NCBI RefSeq assembly: GCF_023101665.1
Contig: NZ_CP082161.1
Location: 744,001-808,000 of the forward strand
DNA: 64,000 bases
Source of the DNA: Bradyrhizobium sp. 195
Lineage (GTDB): Bacteria; Pseudomonadota; Alphaproteobacteria; Rhizobiales; Xanthobacteraceae
Direction: 5' to 3'
Under the pieces are notes generated by a model. The model had not been told where the DNA came from. It saw only the letters and a program-made list of their open reading frames with translations, and ran no database searches. Positions 59,723 through 64,000 of the stretch are shown here, piece by piece (the first letter of the stretch is position 1; each line of letters starts with the position of its first letter). The translations under genes were made by a program, and so were the position numbers.

Positions 59723-61843
59723 ATGCTGGAAAAAGCAGAGGGCACCGCAGCTGCGCCCGACAAGGTCAAAGTCGAGTTCGACAATTTCGAGCACGGCTTT
59801 CCCGAAGGCTTTGGTCCGGGCTGGTGGGGCCAGCTCGCCTACTGGATCGGCATCGCCTTCGCCACTTTCCAGCTCTATGTCGCTGCCTTCAATTATCTGC
59901 CGAGCCAGGTGGTTCGCGGTGTCCATGTCGGCTTCCTCGTTCTGCTCACCTTCGGCCTGATCGCAAACTTCACCGCGAAGAGCAATTTCGGCCGCGCGCT
60001 CGGCTGGGTGATCGGCGGCGCCGGTTTTCTCTGCGGGCTCTACCAGTGGATCTTCTACGCCGATTTGATCGCGCGCGATGGCGACCCGACGCGGCTCGAT
60101 CTCGTGGTCGGCACGCTGCTCGCGGTGCTGATCTTCGAGGGCACGCGGCGCCTGATGGGCGCGGCGCTGCCGCTGATGTGCGGCGCGTGCCTCGTCTACT
60201 GGTTCTTCGGGCAATATCTGCCGTCGCCGCTCAATCATCGCGGCTATGATTTCGATCAGATCGTCACGCATCTGTCGTTCGGCACCGAGGGCTTCTACGG
60301 CGTGCCGATCTACGTGTCGGCGACCTACATCTTCCTGTTCATCCTGTTCGGCTCGTTCCTGGAGCGCGCCGGCATGATTCAGCTCTTCACCGACGTTTCG
60401 CTCGGCCTGTTCGGCCGCACCCGCGGGGGACCTGCGAAAGTGGCGGTGTTCGCCTCGGGCATGATGGGCACCATCTCCGGCTCGGGCGTTGCCAATGTCG
60501 TGACCGTCGGCCAGTTCACGATCCCGCTGATGATCAGGTTCGGCTATCGCCGCGCGTTCGCGGCCGGCGTCGAGGCCACGGCCTCGATGGGCGGACAGAT
60601 CATGCCGCCGGTGATGGGCGCGGTCGCCTTCATCATGGCCGAGACGCTCGGCGTGCAATATTCGGAGATCGTGAAGGCGGCGGCGATCCCGGCGATCCTC
60701 TATTTCGCGTCCGCTTTCTGGATGGTGCATCTGGAAGCCGGCAAGCACGGTCTCGTCGGCATGAAGCGCTCAGAGATCCCGAGCGCCTGGAAGGCGCTGG
60801 TGACGCGCTGGTATCTCGTGCTGCCGCTGGCCGCGCTGGTCTACATGCTGTTCGAAGGTTTTACGCCGCTCTATGCCGGCAGCATGGGCCTTGCTCTCAC
60901 GGTGACGCTGATCCTCGGCACCGCTATCACGACCGGCGCATCCTCGAATGTGATCCGCTACATCTTCTGGATCGGCCTTGCGCTCGTCGTCGCCGCGCTG
61001 TCGCGCGACGGCCTCCAGATCGTCCCGGTCGCGAGCGTCGTCGTCGGGCTCATCGTGATCACCGCGTTCGTCCGCGGCGGGTTCAAGGCCCTGCGCGAGT
61101 GCCGCGACGCGCTGGCCGAGAGCGCCAAATCCGCCATCACCGTCGGCATGGCCTGCGCCATCGTCGGCGTCATTATCGGCATGATGTCGCAGACCGGCGT
61201 CGGCACCATCTTCGGGGGCTGGGTGATCGGGCTCGGCGAGAAGAGCCTGTTCCTCGCACTGATCATGACCATGCTGCTCTCGATCCTGCTCGGCACCGGC
61301 ATCCCGACCATTCCGACCTATATCATCACCGCCGCGCTCGCCGCGCCCGCGCTGGCCAAGCTAGGGGTGCCCTTGATCGCGAGCCACATGTTCGCGTTCT
61401 ACTACGGAATCATGGCCGACCTCTCACCGCCGGTGGCGCTGGCGGCGCTCGCAGCGGCGCCGATCGCCAAGGAGAACCCGGACAAGATCGGCTGGGAGGC
61501 GATGCGCATCGCGCTCGCCGGCTACGTCATCCCCTTCATCTTCGTCTATTCGCCGGCCTTGATGCTGCAGGCCGGCGATCCCATGGCGGCCAAGCTTGGC
61601 TTCTATGGCGCGGTGGCGCTCGCGACCTTGAAGGCGCTGGTGGCGATCGGCCTGTTCGGCATGGTCGCGATCGGCTTCCTGTTCACGCGGCTGACGCTGG
61701 TCGAGCGCCTCGTCGCGCTCGGCGCTGCGTTCTGCCTGCTCGGCGAGTTTCCGTTCAGCGACACCGCGGGGTTCGTGCTCGCGGCGGCGATCGTGCTGTG
61801 GCAATGGCGGCAGCGCCCGCCGGCGCCGGTCGAAGCGGTGTGA
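59723..61843 (+). CDS. TRAP transporter fused permease (4TM-12TM)
   Basis: The 706-residue protein combines the small and large TRAP permeases. It has an N-terminal cytoplasmic stretch (residues 1-30), then about four membrane segments followed by twelve. It shows GTISGSGVANVVTVGQFTIP and ASMGGQIMPPVMGAVAFIMA (selectivity region) and LGTGIPTIPTYIITAALAAP near the C-terminal half. TAXI permeases of this form work with a TAXI binding protein, which is directly upstream. The stop overlaps the DUF1850 start. A polar, acidic N-terminus is typical. Confidence 0.93.
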   Translation: MLEKAEGTAAAPDKVKVEFDNFEHGFPEGFGPGWWGQLAYWIGIAFATFQLYVAAFNYLPSQVVRGVHVGFLVLLTFGLIANFTAKSNFGRALGWVIGGAGFLCGLYQWIFYADLIARDGDPTRLDLVVGTLLAVLIFEGTRRLMGAALPLMCGACLVYWFFGQYLPSPLNHRGYDFDQIVTHLSFGTEGFYGVPIYVSATYIFLFILFGSFLERAGMIQLFTDVSLGLFGRTRGGPAKVAVFASGMMGTISGSGVANVVTVGQFTIPLMIRFGYRRAFAAGVEATASMGGQIMPPVMGAVAFIMAETLGVQYSEIVKAAAIPAILYFASAFWMVHLEAGKHGLVGMKRSEIPSAWKALVTRWYLVLPLAALVYMLFEGFTPLYAGSMGLALTVTLILGTAITTGASSNVIRYIFWIGLALVVAALSRDGLQIVPVASVVVGLIVITAFVRGGFKALRECRDALAESAKSAITVGMACAIVGVIIGMMSQTGVGTIFGGWVIGLGEKSLFLALIMTMLLSILLGTGIPTIPTYIITAALAAPALAKLGVPLIASHMFAFYYGIMADLSPPVALAALAAAPIAKENPDKIGWEAMRIALAGYVIPFIFVYSPALMLQAGDPMAAKLGFYGAVALATLKALVAIGLFGMVAIGFLFTRLTLVERLVALGAAFCLLGEFPFSDTAGFVLAAAIVLWQWRQRPPAPVEAV

Positions 61844-62217
61844 GCCTCTGCTTCGCAACGGCTTTCGGCGTGAAGGCGCTGGCGTTGTCCGCCTTCACGC
61901 TGGTCTGGACGCATTCGATCGCGAAGGTCGATTGGCAGGAGGATTGGCGCGTCACGCCCGCCGGTCTCGAACTGGTGCAGGCCCGCGTCAAGGGCACCGG
62001 CCCCGGCATGGAGCCCCCGCCTGAGGCGCGGCTCGTCGACGGCTGGTTTCAGTGGCAGCCGAAGCGGGCGCCGATGCGGGAGGTCGTGCTCGGCAATTCC
62101 GGCGCGGCGGGGGAGTGGCGGCTGTGCCATGATGGAAAGTGCCGGACGCTGTCGGAGATTGTCGGGCATCCCATTGGTGCTAACGTCACGGCGATGAGCG
62201 TCTGCAAAGATCCGTAG
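61840..62217 (+). CDS. DUF1850 protein, TAXI-TRAP accessory
   Basis: The 125-residue protein starts with GTG at 61840, overlapping the permease stop in GTGTGA. It reads VSLCFATAFGVKALALSAFT, a probable signal or anchor segment, then FTLVWTHSIAKVDWQEDWRV, VDGWFQWQPKRAPM and WRLCHDGKCRTL with a Cys pair. Short DUF1850 genes commonly follow TAXI permease genes. The stop codon TAG lies inside the left arm of a 31-base palindrome (62214-62284), so the last codons border a repeat. Confidence 0.8.
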   Translation: MSLCFATAFGVKALALSAFTLVWTHSIAKVDWQEDWRVTPAGLELVQARVKGTGPGMEPPPEARLVDGWFQWQPKRAPMREVVLGNSGAAGEWRLCHDGKCRTLSEIVGHPIGANVTAMSVCKDP

Positions 62218-62284
62218 CCCGGATGGAGCGCAGCGCAATCCGGGAACAGTGGCCCCGGATTGCGCTGCGCTCCATCCGGGCTAC
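62214..62284. repeat. Perfect palindromic intergenic repeat, type 4
   Basis: Arms of 31 bases (62214-62244 and 62254-62284), beginning GTAGCCCGGATGGAGCGCAG, are exact reverse complements around nine bases. The left arm supplies the DUF1850 stop codon. The structure may also act as a transcriptional stop or stabiliser before the SDR gene. Confidence 0.9.
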
Positions 62285-62313
62285 AACAAGAACAACAACA
62301 AAGGAGACACGCG

Positions 62314-63120
62314 ATGGATCGGCTCAAGGGCAAGGTTGCGATGGTGGTGGGAGCCGGCTCGATCGGTCCCGGCTGGGGCAACGGCAAGGCGACCGCGGTG
62401 ACCTTCGCGCGCGAGGGAGCGCAGGTGTTCTGCGTCGATCGCAACGGCACTGCGGCCGAGGAGACCGCAAAGATCATCACCGGCGAAGGCGGCAAGGCGA
62501 TCGCCTTCACTGCCGACGTCTCGCGGGCGAGCGAGATCGAGGCGATGGTGGCGGCGTGCCTCAAGGCCTACGGCCGCATCGACGTTCTCGACAACAATGT
62601 CGGCATCGCCGAGATGGGCAGCGTGGTCGAGGTGACCGAGGAGAGCTGGGACCGCGTCTTCAGCGTCAACCTCAAGAGCGCCTATTTCGCCATGAAGCAT
62701 GTCATCCCTGTCATGGTGAAGCAGGGCGGCGGTTCGATCATCAACATCTCCTCGATCGCCTCGATCCGCCACATGGGCATTTCCTACGTCACCTACGGCA
62801 CCTCGAAGGCGGCGATGAACCAGATGACGCGCACGACCGCGATCGAGTTCGCGCGCCACCACGTCCGCGTCAATGCGATCCTGCCCGGCCTCATGAAGAC
62901 GCCGATGGTCGAACATTCCGCAGGCCTTGCCGCCAGCTACGCCAAGGGCGATGTCGAAGCGATGTGGCGTGCCCGCGACGCACAAGTGCCGATGGGACAC
63001 ATGGGCGATGCCTTCGACGTCGCCAACGCCGCGCTGTTCCTGGCCTCGGACGAGTCGAAATATGTGACGGGGATCGAGCTGGTGGTCGATGGTGGGATCA
63101 CGTGCAAGGCGGGGGCGTAG
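62314..63120 (+). CDS. Short-chain dehydrogenase/reductase (classical SDR)
   Basis: The 268-residue enzyme begins MDRLKGKVAMVVGAGSIGPG, with a modified glycine motif followed by WGNGKATAVTFAREGAQVF. A catalytic S (IINISSIASIRH) and Y-x-x-x-K (VTYGTSKAAM) follow. The C-terminal end (GIELVVDGGITCKAG) fits 3-oxoacyl-ACP reductase-like SDRs. AAAGGAGAC precedes ATG 62314. It lies downstream of the TAXI cluster beyond a strong palindrome, so co-transcription is uncertain. The substrate is unknown. Confidence 0.88.
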   Translation: MDRLKGKVAMVVGAGSIGPGWGNGKATAVTFAREGAQVFCVDRNGTAAEETAKIITGEGGKAIAFTADVSRASEIEAMVAACLKAYGRIDVLDNNVGIAEMGSVVEVTEESWDRVFSVNLKSAYFAMKHVIPVMVKQGGGSIINISSIASIRHMGISYVTYGTSKAAMNQMTRTTAIEFARHHVRVNAILPGLMKTPMVEHSAGLAASYAKGDVEAMWRARDAQVPMGHMGDAFDVANAALFLASDESKYVTGIELVVDGGITCKAGA

Positions 63121-63136
63121 CACTTCTACCAGCCCG

Positions 63137-63268
63137 GTCGTCCTGAGGTGCGAGTGGCGCGATGCACGAGCATCGCGCCGGGAGCCTCGAAGGATGAACG
63201 GCCCCGCTGCTGCAGCCGGGCCGTCGCCCTTCGAGGGCCGCTGAAGGAGCGGCCACCTCAGGGTGACG
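63137..63268. repeat. Palindromic intergenic repeat, type 5
   Basis: GTCGTCCTGAGGTG (left) matches CACCTCAGGGTGACG (right) inverted, with inner hairpins in between (GCGCGATGC/GCATCGCGC). It is downstream of the SDR gene and before the convergent membrane protein gene. Confidence 0.7.
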
Positions 63269-63311
63269 GATTGAGATTAATGCTTGGGACGACAGCGGAG
63301 TGTTTGGAAAC

Positions 63312-64000
63312 CTACTGCGCCAGCGCCAGAATCCCGCCGGCGAACGCATGCCAGGCCGCGCTCTCGCTGATCGGCCAGTTCAGCACCTTCACCGTCAGCA
63401 GCGCGAGCGTGCCATAGATATAGACCGGATGCACGCGGCCTTCGCTGCGCCAGTCGCGCACCATGGCGACGACGAGCAGGAGCGATGCGACGACAGCCGG
63501 CGCGATCGTCACCGGCACGGGCGGCGGACCGGGCGGTCCCGGAGGCGCGAGGAAGGTCAGAAACCAACGCGCGATCGCGGCATCAAGGATCGAGACCGCG
63601 GCGAGCAGCATCAGGCGCTTGTGAGTCTCGGGCCTGCGCGTGTTCATGATCGCGAGAACGAACACGATCGCGAAGAACGCGATCCCGCTCATCGGCACGA
63701 TCGAGAAGCCGATGCCGGCGTCTTTCTGGCCGAGCGCTGCGGCATGCTGCATCACGTGCACGGAGGCGAGGAAGCCGAAGATCGTCATCGCGGTCGCGAG
63801 CGACACGCCGGCGATGCCGAGTGAACGATGATTGACGACGCGGCCCGAGGCTGCGAGCCAGGTCTGGAACACGAAATAGAGAGACCAGGTGAAGAACAAG
63901 AGTCCGTGAAAGTGAATCACGGGGCTTGCGGACAACGTCCGGTTGGCGAGCGGAACCCAATAGGTCGGCGCGAAGCCAAAAAATGCAGTGGCCGCGCAGG
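63312..64000 (-). CDS. Multi-pass membrane protein, partial (start beyond right edge)
   Basis: The frame is open to the right end, where it reads (minus strand) AATAFFGFAPTYWVPLANRT before SPVIHFHGLLFFTWSLYFVF. Further on come VMQHAAALGQKDAGIGFSIV and a Pro-rich loop (APPGPPGPPPVPVTIAP). About seven hydrophobic segments are visible. The conserved His residues in HFHG, VMQHAAA and the later HPVYIYGT suggest a metal or heme site. I do not recognise a named family. The first codons are off the window. Confidence 0.7.
   Translation of the reverse strand, partial: CAATAFFGFAPTYWVPLANRTLSASPVIHFHGLLFFTWSLYFVFQTWLAASGRVVNHRSLGIAGVSLATAMTIFGFLASVHVMQHAAALGQKDAGIGFSIVPMSGIAFFAIVFVLAIMNTRRPETHKRLMLLAAVSILDAAIARWFLTFLAPPGPPGPPPVPVTIAPAVVASLLLVVAMVRDWRSEGRVHPVYIYGTLALLTVKVLNWPISESAAWHAFAGGILALAQ

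Noticed and set aside
59531..60748. 405-codon open frame opposite the TAXI permease
   Set aside because: Antisense shadow that also runs through an intergenic palindrome.

Overview
The window reads as chromosomal DNA of a Bradyrhizobium-like alphaproteobacterium (Nitrobacteraceae). This rests on high GC, ROSE-type RNA thermometers in front of heat-shock genes, several small protein families that I associate with Bradyrhizobium, tandem PAS/GGDEF/EAL proteins, TRAP transporters, and GC-rich palindromic intergenic repeats. The assignment is from pattern recognition, not a database search.

Bases 1-37,700 look like an accessory, partly decayed region. The left edge cuts through a sigma-32 (rpoH) gene whose leader folds as a ROSE thermometer. 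A MarC-like membrane protein, an MFS transporter, and a heat-shock cluster follow (ROSE-controlled Hsp20, second Hsp20, SPW membrane protein). From 5.6 to 9.2 kb there is mostly wreckage: a frameshifted erythromycin-esterase gene joined head to head with a truncated acpS fragment, a 19-bp piece resembling a tRNA-Ser 3' end, a frameshifted methyltransferase and a frameshifted NTF2-like gene. From 9.3 to 19.8 kb lies a drug/redox stress module: a minus-strand operon (membrane-fusion protein, RND pump, TetR, thioredoxin-reductase-like flavoprotein, ICMT-like methyltransferase) facing a second TetR with an SDR, then an alpha/beta hydrolase and an NmrA-like protein. Two matching inverted-repeat operators sit in the divergent promoter region. 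After a MarR regulator come a decayed third hsp20, an extra FtsH protease and a large GGDEF/EAL protein. A doublet repeat occurs in inverted orientation at 7.68 and 25.31 kb. From 28.8 to 33 kb there are small Bradyrhizobium-type proteins (two frameshifted), a Crp/Fnr regulator with a TTG start, a NYN nuclease and an ABC-substrate-binding remnant. A complete DctPQM TRAP operon spans 33.3-36.9 kb, followed by an IS3-family orfA remnant.

Bases 37,700-64,000 look more like backbone: a DUF1326/DUF2182 pair, a second GGDEF/EAL gene split by a one-base frameshift, an autotransporter, a heme-binding-barrel/RibD-like/amine-oxidase cluster (the last internally deleted), a histidine kinase with an ABC-substrate-binding-like sensor, a TPR protein, an aldo/keto reductase, a thioesterase, a Nudix hydrolase, a TAXI-type TRAP operon with DUF1850, and an SDR. 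Palindromic intergenic repeats were noticed only from 54.4 kb rightward.

The clearest functional theme is heat and envelope stress: sigma-32, sHSPs, the extra FtsH and two RNA thermometers. I found no integrase, CRISPR array, intact tRNA or rRNA gene.
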